Source: Spirochaetales bacterium
GTDB taxonomy: Bacteria > Spirochaetota > Spirochaetia > SZUA-6 > JAFGRV01
Assembly (NCBI GenBank): GCA_016928415.1
Contig: JAFGKU010000056.1
Coordinates: forward strand, 1 to 64,000
DNA: 64,000 bases
Direction of reading: 5' to 3'
A program made the position numbers and the translations under genes. Each line of letters opens with the position of its first letter. Within the stretch, counting starts at the first letter, position 1. The notes under the pieces were generated by a model that saw nothing but the letters and a program-made list of their open reading frames with translations, was not told the DNA's origin and made no database searches. Of this stretch, positions 45,055 through 53,405 are shown piece by piece.

Positions 45055-46107
45055 ATGCTTGTTGACAAAAAATATTCCGTTTTCGGGATATGTAATCCTT
45101 TAATGGATTATATAGTAAATGAAGATTTCAGTTTTTTAGAAAATCATAATCTCAAGGCAGGTACAATGTCGCTGATTTCTGAGAAAGAGAAGGACAGGGT
45201 TCTTGCCAGTATAAAGTCTTTTAAAAACACTCCCGGTGGAAGCTGCGCCAATACGCTTCGCGGGGTGGCATTCCTTTCCCAGAGGTATCCTGTCGACCAG
45301 TCCGTTTATACGGGAGTTGTGGGTACCGACAGTATCGGGAAGAAATATATTCATCTAATGGAGAAGGATTTCGGTATAAAAACCCTTATTCCTCAAAAAG
45401 AAGGGGCTACAGGATGCTCCATTGCCATTGTTACTCCTGATTACGAAAGAACCATGCTCACCTACCTGGGGGCATCAGGTGAATTATATGAAAACGATAT
45501 CGATTATGAAGTTCTTAAGCAGTCCCGGTACCTGCATATTGCCGGTTACATGTGGGGGACATCCAACCAGCGAAAGGCGGTTATGAAAGCAGTGGAATAC
45601 GCCAGGACCAACCATGTGCTGGTTTCGTTTGATGTTGCCGACCCTTTTGTCGTTTCCAACAACAGGGATGAGTTCCTGAAATGGATACCGGAAAATGTGG
45701 ATATACTCTTCGGTAACAGGGACGAAATGGTACTCCTGACAGGTGTGGACGAGGAAGAAGAACAAATTATCGCGGAAGCCAGCTCAATGGCATCTGTCGT
45801 GGTCATGAAAACCGGTGCCAAAGGGTGCTATATCTCGAAAAGGGGTGAAATTATCTTTTCAGAGGGGAAAAAAGTGAAGGCAATCGATACGGTGGGTGCC
45901 GGTGATTCTTTCGCCGCCGGGTTTTTATACGGACTTACCCTGGGCAGGTCTGTGAAAGATTCCGCTGTTCTGGCAAACAGCCTGGCTGCCGGTATTGTAG
46001 GCGTCGAAGGATGTAATTACACGAAATTAAATCATAGTGAAATATTTGATGACGTAAACGGACTTGAAACAGCGAGCCGCCCGGGAAAGACTCCCGGTCA
46101 AATTTGA
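45055..46107 (+). CDS. PfkB-family carbohydrate or nucleoside kinase
   Basis: The 350-residue kinase has the two PfkB signatures. Near the N-terminus is GGSCANTLRGVAFLSQ, which binds substrate. Near the C-terminus is AIDTVGAGDSFAAGFLYGLTLG, with the catalytic Asp and the anion hole. The order and the FGICNPLMDYIV start resemble adenosine-kinase/sugar-kinase members such as those annotated as adenosine or ribokinase-like. The substrate cannot be decided by eye. It has GGAG eleven bases before the ATG. The MutS-like gene starts 19 bases after its stop in the same direction. Confidence 0.9.
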   Translation: MLVDKKYSVFGICNPLMDYIVNEDFSFLENHNLKAGTMSLISEKEKDRVLASIKSFKNTPGGSCANTLRGVAFLSQRYPVDQSVYTGVVGTDSIGKKYIHLMEKDFGIKTLIPQKEGATGCSIAIVTPDYERTMLTYLGASGELYENDIDYEVLKQSRYLHIAGYMWGTSNQRKAVMKAVEYARTNHVLVSFDVADPFVVSNNRDEFLKWIPENVDILFGNRDEMVLLTGVDEEEEQIIAEASSMASVVVMKTGAKGCYISKRGEIIFSEGKKVKAIDTVGAGDSFAAGFLYGLTLGRSVKDSAVLANSLAAGIVGVEGCNYTKLNHSEIFDDVNGLETASRPGKTPGQI

Positions 46108-46126
46108 TTATACGGAAGAGAAACTG

Positions 46127-47893
46127 ATGGAATTAAATGAACAAAGACGGAAATTACGAGGCCTTTCTCTCTTTTCATATTTTTTAAAACTGCTTTTTAT
46201 TGCACTGCCAATCATATTTATTCTTGTTGGTTATAATGCCTCTCCCATGTATTATTTTGGAATTTTGTCGGCCGCTATACCCATACTGGGAGTGTGGTTC
46301 CTGAGAAAGTCCATAAACCAGCTTAAAAAAGACGTTTTTATCAAACGGCATTGGGGCGGCGATTATGTTGACGAGAATTTCGGCCATGACAGGGGACGCT
46401 GTTATTTTGATCATAACCGACATTCCTTTCGGTCAGTCATCGATGAACAGACATGTAATGACCTGAATCTGCACAAACTGTACGAGGAAATGAACCTGGC
46501 CTTAACCGTGCCCGGGAAAAATATGCTCTACTCGCTTTTGAGGACACCATTGGTAGACATAGATGAGCTGCGGGAAAGGGACAATTTGATCGGGAAATTT
46601 CAGAATGATGTCCCTTTCCGGGAAAGAATCCTGTCCATCCTGCTTGATGCGTATGAAATAAAAAACGATTATATCACGAATTTCCTCTGGAATAAAACAC
46701 CGCCCAGGGACCCCATGTTCCTCTGGTACAAGTCGCTTGCTTTTATTTCGATTTGTACCCTTTTCACGCCTTTTCTTTTAGGGCCTTTTACTGGAATTGT
46801 TATGATAATTCTCATGTTTATAATAAACCTTGTACTCCATACAAGGAAAAGCAAGTCCCTGGACTCGTATTTACCGGCTTTTTCTTATTTAAGGAAATTT
46901 CTGAAGAGTGCCAGACAGCTTGCCCGGGACCCTGAGATCGCCGGAATAAAAGGGTTTGAATCTCTTGCCGATGAAACGGGGCATACCGACCGAATTATAA
47001 AATCATCCCGGTTATTCAGTTTTTCACCCGGAATGGCTACCGATATGCTTGAGCAGATCTTTATTTATGTAAGGATATTTTTTCTGATCGATCTCAACAA
47101 TTACAATAACTGCATAGCCGAAATAGATCTGCAGAAAGAACATATCAGGAAAATCTATGAAATCTATGGATATCTGGATGCCGTTCAAACAATAGCCTCT
47201 TTCAGGGATTATATAAAAAAATATGCCAGGCCGGTTTTCATCAAAGGGAGCCGGCGCATCGAGTCGAAAGACATGTATTACCCATTGCTCACGGACCCCG
47301 TTTCCAATTCCGTCCTTATTGAAAACCACGGCATGATTGTCACCGGTACAAATATGGCGGGTAAATCCACCTTCCTGCGCACGGTCGGCTTAAACTGCCT
47401 TCTTGCCCAGACCTGCCTGATGTGTTTTGCCGCCAGTTATGAGAGCGGGGTATTTTTTATCATGTCCTCGATTGATAAAAGGGATGATGTGACGGCGGGG
47501 GTGAGTTTTTACTATCATGAGGCCAAGCGTATCTTCGACATGCTGACGGCCAACACGGGCGACGTCCCGCTGCTCTGCCTTATCGACGAACTTCTTTCGG
47601 GTACCAATTCCCTGGAGAGGGTGAGTGCATCCATTGCCATCCTCAAGTACCTGAAGATGCATAATGCATTGGTTATAGCGGCAACGCATGACGTCAAGAT
47701 AGCTTCCCTGCTTACAGAGGATTACCTGCCCTGCTTTTTTACCGACACGGTGGAAGACAAGGGCCTGACATTCAATTACAAACTCAACCCCGGCATAGTC
47801 GAAACAACCAATGCCATACGACTGCTGGAGCATATAGGCTATCCGGATTCCATCATCAGGCAGGCATTGGAACTGAAGAAGGAATCAGAATAA
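46127..47893 (+). CDS. MutS-family ATPase with membrane helices
   Basis: The 588-residue protein combines a C-terminal MutS-type ATPase with two pairs of hydrophobic helices. One pair is near the N-terminus (LLFIALPIIFILVGYN, YFGILSAAIPILGVWFL) and one is in the middle (SLAFISICTLFTPFLLGPFTGIVMIILMFIINLVL). The ATPase has Walker A TGTNMAGKSTFLRTVGLN, Walker B LLCLIDELLSGTNSLERVSA and the ATHD motif. Mismatch-recognition and clamp domains are absent, so it is not a repair MutS; its role is unknown. The ATG at 46127 is preferred to the TTG at 46064, which lies inside the kinase gene. Its membrane anchoring suggests a task at the inner membrane. Confidence 0.85.
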   Translation: MELNEQRRKLRGLSLFSYFLKLLFIALPIIFILVGYNASPMYYFGILSAAIPILGVWFLRKSINQLKKDVFIKRHWGGDYVDENFGHDRGRCYFDHNRHSFRSVIDEQTCNDLNLHKLYEEMNLALTVPGKNMLYSLLRTPLVDIDELRERDNLIGKFQNDVPFRERILSILLDAYEIKNDYITNFLWNKTPPRDPMFLWYKSLAFISICTLFTPFLLGPFTGIVMIILMFIINLVLHTRKSKSLDSYLPAFSYLRKFLKSARQLARDPEIAGIKGFESLADETGHTDRIIKSSRLFSFSPGMATDMLEQIFIYVRIFFLIDLNNYNNCIAEIDLQKEHIRKIYEIYGYLDAVQTIASFRDYIKKYARPVFIKGSRRIESKDMYYPLLTDPVSNSVLIENHGMIVTGTNMAGKSTFLRTVGLNCLLAQTCLMCFAASYESGVFFIMSSIDKRDDVTAGVSFYYHEAKRIFDMLTANTGDVPLLCLIDELLSGTNSLERVSASIAILKYLKMHNALVIAATHDVKIASLLTEDYLPCFFTDTVEDKGLTFNYKLNPGIVETTNAIRLLEHIGYPDSIIRQALELKKESE

Positions 47894-47968
47894 TTTTGAG
47901 GTGCCTTAAAAAAAGGCCGCCTTTCCGCTGTTCAGCATCCGGGCGACCAAAAACCTGACTGGTTAATC

Positions 47969-50098
47969 TTATCTGGTTATCGGTACAAGAATGGTTTGTA
48001 CCGCGTTTGCCTCGATATTTATATCGGCATATTGGGTGCCAATCTGGAGTTTAAAATCAATAGGATCCTTGGTTGTATTCAATAGGGCCACTTTTACCTC
48101 GCCCTTATCACTCATTACCGCACATGCATGGATCGCGTCTTTATCCAGGCCTTCTTTAAACACATTCACCTGCAGGACCTTGTCACCGGGACGGATCAAC
48201 CTGCTGAATTGTGCCAATACATAGTACACGGGAGTGTAGTAAATGTCTTCCGTCTCCGTGTCTATCATGACCGGCGCGCCGCAGTAGTTTTTCACGTGGT
48301 TCGGCCCGCCGTTTTTGTCCAGGACGGCATTCCAGTCAATCCAGCCTGTCATCCAGAAATTCAAGCCTTCAATGATGTCACGGGCATACCGGTGAACGGC
48401 GGCGTATAGGGGGTGGTCGGCCTTCCTTGCCCATGAAACGGCATAACCCCAGTCAGAGGCCTTGTTGTTCCACCAGAAACCGTCATTTTTAAAGAAGTCC
48501 GTTTCCGTGAATCCTTCCGGGTCGGAGCATCCGCCCGGCGCGGGACAGCCCAGATTATCTATGCAGGCTTCCGTATTGATAATCGTTTTATCCGGAAAAA
48601 GCTGATGTGTTTTTTCAAGCTCCTTTTCAAACACTTTCACCGTATCGGCGTACCAGTGTACGGCGCTTCCGTAAACGTATTTGGCGCATTCTTCGTCGGA
48701 GAGAATGGAGGAGGCCCAGTTCTCGAGCGATTCCCTGTTCTGATCGTATATGATTATCCTGACATCTTTGAATCCGTCTTTTTCAAACTGCGGACCAATG
48801 TATTTTTTAACTAGATTCGTTTCGACCTGTTCCGATAAATGCATGCTTTCCCATTGCCCGTAATTTCCCATGGGTTCGTTCACCGGTGTTATACCCCAGA
48901 TATTAATGCCTTCCGATTTACAGGCTGCGATATATTTTGACAAATACCGGGCATAGGTATCATAATGCTCGGGCAAAAGGATTCCCCCGCCGGTTTGTCC
49001 TACCTGGTACCATTTGTTCGGTTTTTTCATCCATTTGGGAGCGGTCCACGGCGAGGCGATGATTTTAATGTCCTTGTTGATGGCCAGGGCATCCTTGATC
49101 ATCGGCAGAAGGTCGTACGATTCATCCTTGATACCGGGATACTCCGATTTTGAGAATCCCTCCCTGTCCGGCTGTAATGAAAAATGCTCGAGGGCCGCAT
49201 CGTCTTCCACATCGTCGTAGGAGTATTTCCCCTTGACGCTGAAATCACAGGCGCCGATATGGGTCCTTGTCAGGGTATAAGCCGCGCCCTTTTTACCATA
49301 GAGGGCTTCCATAACGCTCTTTCTTTTGGCTTTTGACAGGTGTGCCAGTACAAAGGCCGCGGATTCGGTAAAGGAACTTCCAATACCGTCTATTGTCTGT
49401 TTGGTAATATCGGGCCTTACAAGAACAACCGTGCCGGAGGCCTGCCCTTCCTTGAAGGCAATGTTTTCTTTCTTCGCAAGCTTGTCACCTTTTTCTGATG
49501 TTAATATTACTTCCCTTGTTTTTTTTATTGAATAGTTTATATCGGAATATTCTGGTTTGGGAGTCGGCTTGATCGATAAACGGGGTGTTGTTTCGGGCTC
49601 GATGTCAGTCTGGTAGATTTCCATTTCATATAGGGAATACCCCCAGTTCGTGGCCCTCTCCATTCCTTCTAATTTTACATACCGGGCTCCAACAGGAGGA
49701 AAACTCACCGCGTAATCCGTTTTCCATCCCTCCTTCACTTCCTTGACCGTCTGCCAGTTGTCGCCGTTCATTGAAACCTGGATTGAGTAATCTTTTCCGC
49801 AGGCCGTTTCCCATCTGAGTACCACCTGTTTGATTGTATATGTGCCTTGCAGGTCTACTATGATGGATTGAGGATCGTTAAATTCGGAGGACCAGCGGGT
49901 TTTTATATCACCATCTACCGCATTGGGGCCCGATAATTCTTCGTTTTCATTGCTGGAAGTGATGACCGGCTTATTGAGGGCCAGATTTGCTGTCTCGGGT
50001 ACCGGTCCCGCCGTTGATACACAGCTGAAACTCATGATTAATAACACGCTGATGAGCAGGGTAATTGCCGCAAGAGCGGGCATCCATTTGTACTTCAT
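47969..50098 (-). CDS. Lipoprotein glycoside hydrolase family 30 with N-terminal F5/8 type C (discoidin-like) domain
   Basis: The 709-residue enzyme has a signal peptide with a lipobox-like SFSC. A discoidin-like carbohydrate-binding domain follows (about 40-165: ALNKPVITSSNENEELSGPNAVDGDIKTRW, ending YSLYEMEIYQ). The GH30 (beta/alpha)8 barrel comes next (QTIDGIGSSFTESAA onwards). The acid/base Glu lies in WGITPVNEPMGNY at about 406 and the nucleophile in TIINTEACIDNLG at about 509. A beta-side domain ends the protein. GH30 members cut beta-1,6-glucan, xylan or glucosylceramide; this one resembles the beta-glucanase/glucosylceramidase subgroup. It is a secreted or surface enzyme for polysaccharide use. 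A separate nuclease gene lies upstream. Confidence 0.92.
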   Translation of the reverse strand: MKYKWMPALAAITLLISVLLIMSFSCVSTAGPVPETANLALNKPVITSSNENEELSGPNAVDGDIKTRWSSEFNDPQSIIVDLQGTYTIKQVVLRWETACGKDYSIQVSMNGDNWQTVKEVKEGWKTDYAVSFPPVGARYVKLEGMERATNWGYSLYEMEIYQTDIEPETTPRLSIKPTPKPEYSDINYSIKKTREVILTSEKGDKLAKKENIAFKEGQASGTVVLVRPDITKQTIDGIGSSFTESAAFVLAHLSKAKRKSVMEALYGKKGAAYTLTRTHIGACDFSVKGKYSYDDVEDDAALEHFSLQPDREGFSKSEYPGIKDESYDLLPMIKDALAINKDIKIIASPWTAPKWMKKPNKWYQVGQTGGGILLPEHYDTYARYLSKYIAACKSEGINIWGITPVNEPMGNYGQWESMHLSEQVETNLVKKYIGPQFEKDGFKDVRIIIYDQNRESLENWASSILSDEECAKYVYGSAVHWYADTVKVFEKELEKTHQLFPDKTIINTEACIDNLGCPAPGGCSDPEGFTETDFFKNDGFWWNNKASDWGYAVSWARKADHPLYAAVHRYARDIIEGLNFWMTGWIDWNAVLDKNGGPNHVKNYCGAPVMIDTETEDIYYTPVYYVLAQFSRLIRPGDKVLQVNVFKEGLDKDAIHACAVMSDKGEVKVALLNTTKDPIDFKLQIGTQYADINIEANAVQTILVPITR

Positions 50099-50242
50099 AC
50101 ATTTCTCCTTTTTTGTATGATATAATTAGCTTATTTTTTACCCTACCACCTGATGCTTGATTATATCATGGAATAAGCATATGAATCTTTGATTTCGTGT
50201 GATATATCTTTAAAATTTTGCGAATAAAGCCGTTATTTGATA

Positions 50243-50818
50243 TCATTCCTCCTCAGCCATCCACAATCCCGTTTTCTCTTCTTTTGCCCGGTATTCCAGC
50301 AGAACAAATTCCTTGATGAACTGAAAGGAAAACCAGACATACGCATAGGCGTATCCCTCCCTGATGGCTGCGGCATTGAAACAATCTCCGTTACCGGTAT
50401 ACAGGTAGCAGAGGAGTCTTTTATATTTATCACGCAGGGTTCTGTCAAAGGCAAGCCAGACTTCCCGGTTTGAGAGGCTTTTTTCCGCGTAATGCAGGGA
50501 TTCTTCGGCATAGTACTCCTTTTTTTGAAGTTCAGGTGCATCGATCCCGATGAGCCTTAATGTTTCATTTGATTTGATTTTTTGCGGCGGATTATCGATG
50601 ATCACTTCAACCGTATCTCCGTCAAGGACGTGAATTACCCTGGCTTTGAGCAGCATGTTCATTTTTACCTGTTTATAACTTTTTACTTTATGCCGGTCTA
50701 CATAAAAGAGTTCGTTCTGGTCTTCGGCCTGGAGGGTTATGGATGTGATAGTAAAGATCAGGATTGCAAGGAAAAAAAGAGAGGTTCCATACCTGTCGGT
50801 GTGAAATCGTAATTTCAT
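50243..50818 (-). CDS. Exported thermonuclease (SNase-like) family protein
   Basis: The 191-residue protein has an N-terminal hydrophobic signal or anchor (SLFFLAILIFTITSITLQAE). A staphylococcal-nuclease fold follows. The conserved parts are RVIHVLDGDTVEVII, LRLIGIDAPELQKKEYY (with Arg and the catalytic-site Asp) and VWLAFDRTLRDKYKRLLCYLYTG. The catalytic Arg/Glu/Arg set appears to be present in part: R in LRLIG, E near the ELQ/EE stretch and R in FDRTLRDKY. It would act on nucleic acid outside the cytoplasm. It is 144 bases upstream of the GH30 gene on the same strand, probably with its own promoter. Confidence 0.88.
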   Translation of the reverse strand: MKLRFHTDRYGTSLFFLAILIFTITSITLQAEDQNELFYVDRHKVKSYKQVKMNMLLKARVIHVLDGDTVEVIIDNPPQKIKSNETLRLIGIDAPELQKKEYYAEESLHYAEKSLSNREVWLAFDRTLRDKYKRLLCYLYTGNGDCFNAAAIREGYAYAYVWFSFQFIKEFVLLEYRAKEEKTGLWMAEEE

Positions 50819-50891
50819 TATATCAAAAAGTCTATGCCATGGTAAATATTAAGTCAACAACGGAAAAACCGGTTATTTAAAAGGTAATTCA

Positions 50892-50900
50892 TGGTATAAT
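50892..50900 (+). promoter_or_regulatory. Extended -10 promoter before the outer-membrane protein gene
   Basis: TGGTATAAT gives a perfect -10 hexamer with the TGn extension. No good -35 is seen 17 bases upstream, as is usual for extended -10 promoters. Transcription would begin near 50907, just before the inverted repeat at 50915-50951. Confidence 0.55.
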
Positions 50901-50914
50901 AATAATGTAGAAGT

Positions 50915-50951
50915 ATCAAATTTTATGTGAAAATTCCTTGTAAAATTTGAT
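50915..50951 (+). promoter_or_regulatory. Perfect inverted repeat in the leader of the outer-membrane protein gene
   Basis: ATCAAATTTTA (50915-50925) and TAAAATTTGAT (50941-50951) are perfect 11-base arms with a 15-base spacer. It lies between the extended -10 promoter and the ribosome-binding site of the gene at 50982. It could be an operator or an A/U-rich RNA stem. Confidence 0.6.
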
Positions 50952-50981
50952 TGTACTGGTATATTTTATACAGGGGGATTT

Positions 50982-51575
50982 ATGAAGAAAATACTTCTTG
51001 TTGTGTGTGCTTTGATTATACTTGCAGGTCCTCTCAATGCCCAGATCCTGTTGGGTACGGAGATCGGTTATGATCTTGAATTCAGTAACTGGACCATGGC
51101 CAGTACGCAAGACCATGTAATGAATAATCTGGTTTTCGGGCTGTTTTTTGACGCGATTTATGCCAGGATTTCGGCTGACTACCGGATGTTTTTTGCAGGA
51201 ACCAGCTCTGATGGGACGACAACGAGCAAATTCGTCGACACTATTGTCAGTTATGCCGACCTTACGCTTCTTTTAAAATACCCGTTTGATTTTGGCGGCT
51301 GGAAGTTTTGGCCGGCAGTAGGCGCAAGATATGCCATATCATTACAGTATACAAGCTTTGGAACGGATTACCTTTCTTCCACTGATTACAGTATGCATGA
51401 TTTATTTATAATCGGCGGTTTCGGCTTTGATTTTAAAGTGGGTACGATTATGCTTTCACCGAGTGCCACTTTTGCCTATAATTTTTTTGCCAGCCCATAT
51501 GCAGAGGAAACTTCAGGATGGACCTTTACGGATTTCGATGTAGAGGTCAAACTCGGCATAGCCTTTCCTTTCTGA
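50982..51575 (+). CDS. Small outer-membrane beta-barrel protein
   Basis: The 197-residue protein has a clear signal peptide (KKILLVVCALIILAGPLNAQ). Alternating aromatic-rich strands follow, with the pattern of an eight-strand OmpA/OmpW-like or PagP-like barrel. It ends in FDVEVKLGIAFPF, with a terminal Phe that is the usual signal for the barrel assembly machine. No specific family can be named. AGGGGG eight bases before the ATG supports good expression. It is divergent from the nuclease gene and shares the 163-base region holding a promoter and an inverted repeat. Confidence 0.75.
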   Translation: MKKILLVVCALIILAGPLNAQILLGTEIGYDLEFSNWTMASTQDHVMNNLVFGLFFDAIYARISADYRMFFAGTSSDGTTTSKFVDTIVSYADLTLLLKYPFDFGGWKFWPAVGARYAISLQYTSFGTDYLSSTDYSMHDLFIIGGFGFDFKVGTIMLSPSATFAYNFFASPYAEETSGWTFTDFDVEVKLGIAFPF

Positions 51576-51645
51576 ATTAATAGTAACTTTTTTTGCACAT
51601 ATAAACATCGAAAAGCAATTAAAGTTGCTTCCGTATGATTACTAT

Positions 51646-51840
51646 ATGAAAATTATTTTTTTTTCCCCTGACTTGCCTATAGATGCCGGTCTGCAGTATG
51701 GAAGACTTACAGGAGACGGAAACATGGTCCACATCAATGATTTGACGGCAAAATTATTCGGATTCAGGAAGCCTTTCATTCAGGGGTATTGTACGGCAAA
51801 TCTCGTCATGAAACACTTAAGTCAGAAATGCCGGGGGGGG
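51646..51840 (+). pseudogene. MaoC-like (hot-dog) dehydratase fragment
   Basis: About 65 residues match the core of MaoC/acyl dehydratases. DLPIDAGLQYGRLTGDGNMVHINDLTAKLFGF aligns with the usual SGDYNPIH motif, whose Asp and His are retained as TGD...VH. IQGYCTANLVMKHL corresponds to the following AHGM helix. Both the first part and the end of the family are missing: the frame begins just before this block and runs into a G tract and the DnaJ-like gene on the other strand. It is a degraded leftover and unlikely to be active. The start at 51646 or 51625 has no strong ribosome-binding site. Confidence 0.65.
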
Positions 51841-51844
51841 GTTA

Positions 51845-52483
51845 TTATACAATCACCTCGATATTCAGAAATACATCGCGCAATCCTATACCTTCCAAAG
51901 ACACCTTGGCCGTTAAACCTGATGTAACATGGGGGGGGACATGAAGTGAAAACGACCGTTTGTTATGCAAATTCCCCAAACCACTGCACGTTGAGCAGAT
52001 GAACCGGTCTATATATCCTCTCCCTGAACAGGCAATACACTCTTCGACAACCGGGACTTCTATAGGAAAGTCACCTCCGTTTCTTGCTTCATCTGGTGAC
52101 AGTATAAGTTCAAGATACAATTCTTTATTACCGGAAAAATCATCATCAAAAAAGCCTGATACAAATCCTTCAAAGAAATCATCAAGCAAGCCAGAAAATT
52201 TTTCAATTAAACGGTTTCTGTTTTTTTTACCTTCCCAAAAACTATTATTCATAAAATTAACAGGTATTTGATTGTGAGGTTTATTCAAGCTCTGATCATA
52301 GATTCTCCTTTTTTCCTTATCAGAGAGAGTCTCATACGCTTCCTGGATTTTCAGAAAATTATTTTTCTGTTCGTCAGAAGCGAGGTCGGGATGGAATTTT
52401 TTACAATATAACCTGTAGGCGTGTTTAATTTTTCCAAGGTCGGCGTCTTTATCCACGCCAAGAACTATATAGTAATTACTCAT
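51845..52483 (-). CDS. DnaJ-like J-domain protein with shortened C-terminal region
   Basis: The 212-residue protein has an N-terminal J domain (NYYIVLGVDKDADLGKIKHAYRLYCKKFHPDLASD, with the HPD tripeptide that stimulates DnaK). A linker follows, and then a single zinc-type element (CIACSGRGY and CSTCSGLGN) where DnaJ has four. It ends soon after a substrate-binding-like strand (FSLHVPPHVTSGLTAKVSLEGIGL). It is a DnaJ relative, not the main DnaJ (about 370 residues). The ATG at 52483 follows AGGGAGG; the track start at 52519 does not. It is divergent from the hsp20 pair across a 445-base region, suggesting a small stress-response locus. Confidence 0.88.
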   Translation of the reverse strand: MSNYYIVLGVDKDADLGKIKHAYRLYCKKFHPDLASDEQKNNFLKIQEAYETLSDKEKRRIYDQSLNKPHNQIPVNFMNNSFWEGKKNRNRLIEKFSGLLDDFFEGFVSGFFDDDFSGNKELYLELILSPDEARNGGDFPIEVPVVEECIACSGRGYIDRFICSTCSGLGNLHNKRSFSLHVPPHVTSGLTAKVSLEGIGLRDVFLNIEVIV

Positions 52484-52501
52484 GCCTTTTACCTCCCTAA
52501 A

Positions 52502-52578
52502 GGCACCTTGAAAAATCATCTTTGAAGGGGAGCCTTCTGATTAAAAACGTATCCATTACCGTACTTTTTCAAGGTACC
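52502..52578. repeat. Inverted repeat before the DnaJ-like gene, member of a dispersed family
   Basis: GGCACCTTGAAAAA (52502-52515) and TTTTTCAAGGTACC (52565-52578) pair over 13 of 14 positions around a 49-base spacer. Its ends resemble those of the repeat at 56791-56859, where the inner bases differ but still pair. Such covariation suggests a family of short structured elements. Confidence 0.6.
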
Positions 52579-52735
52579 AGTGATAACAAACAGGTTTTTA
52601 ACATATCCTGTATAAAATCTAAATAAAAATCGATTTGATGTAAAGAAGGGATTCAAAAATAATTATAATTTGTTTGAATAACAGGAGTTAGCCTGTGTTT
52701 CATTTTGGTATATATCCGCCGCTAATTTTTTTTAT

Positions 52736-52786
52736 TTGTTTCAATTTGACACACAACATTTTAAGAGATGTTGCATTTTGAAACAA
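52736..52786. promoter_or_regulatory. Candidate upstream activator site for the sigma-54 hsp20 promoter
   Basis: TTGTTTCAA (52736-52744) and TTGAAACAA (52778-52786) are perfect nine-base arms. Between them is a second inverted pair, CAACAT (52754-52759) and ATGTTG (52768-52773). The element ends 82 bases before the -24 box at 52869, a usual distance for an enhancer-binding activator of sigma-54 polymerase. No such activator is encoded in the window. Confidence 0.55.
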
Positions 52787-52868
52787 TATAATAAATATTT
52801 AATTGAGAAAATATATAAATCGGATATTTATCTCTTTGTAATATAAAGAATTATATATATGAAATATC

Positions 52869-52885
52869 TTGGCATAATTTTTGCA
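52869..52885 (+). promoter_or_regulatory. Sigma-54 (RpoN) promoter of the hsp20 genes
   Basis: TTGGCATAATTTTTGCA has the invariant GG and GC of the -24/-12 boxes separated by exactly ten bases, with TTGC at -12. It lies 44 bases before the first hsp20 start codon. No CIRCE element or sigma-32-type promoter is seen in the rest of this 445-base intergenic region, which is otherwise very AT-rich and without an evident gene. Confidence 0.8.
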
Positions 52886-52928
52886 AATAAATTTTTAAGA
52901 AAACAAAATAATTATTGGAGGTGTTGCT

Positions 52929-53387
52929 ATGGCAATAGTAAGATGGAAAAACAGAGATCTGTATGATCCCTGGGCAGACTTCAAGAGTCTTCAGGATGAG
53001 ATCAATGACCTTTTTGACATTGATCGTTTTCCTTCAACCACCGGATTGTTTGACCGGAGTGTTTCTCCTGCCATCGATGTCATAGAAGGCGAACACGAGT
53101 TCACTGTTAAATGTGAACTCCCAGGTATGGAGCAGAAGGACATAGATGTCAGTATTGCTTCCAACATCCTGACAATCAAGGGGCAAAAGAAAAATGAGGT
53201 TGAAGAGAAAAAGGGAAAATACTACAAAAAAGAGTCCTGGGCGGGAAATTTCCAGCGAACCCTTTCATTACCTTCTTCCGTTGCCGCCGATAAAATCAGT
53301 GCGGAATTAAAGGACGGTATTCTTACAATTGCTCTTCCCAAAAAGGAAGAGGCAAAACCGAAACAGATTGAAGTGAATATAAAATAA
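52929..53387 (+). CDS. Small heat-shock protein, Hsp20/alpha-crystallin family
   Basis: The 152-residue cytoplasmic holdase binds unfolding proteins without ATP. It has a short N-terminal arm (RWKNRDLYDPWADFKSLQDEINDLFD) and the alpha-crystallin domain (about 45-140), containing VIEGEHEFTVKCELPGMEQKDIDVSIASNILTIKGQKK. The conserved A-x-x-x-x-G-x-L motif appears as AELKDGILTIALPK. A C-terminal tail follows with PKQIEVNIK, the I-x-V/I anchor. TTGGAGG eight bases before the ATG. It is followed after 18 bases by a second hsp20 and driven by a sigma-54 promoter. Confidence 0.96.
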   Translation: MAIVRWKNRDLYDPWADFKSLQDEINDLFDIDRFPSTTGLFDRSVSPAIDVIEGEHEFTVKCELPGMEQKDIDVSIASNILTIKGQKKNEVEEKKGKYYKKESWAGNFQRTLSLPSSVAADKISAELKDGILTIALPKKEEAKPKQIEVNIK

Positions 53388-53405
53388 TCAAGGGAGGTTA
53401 TGAAC

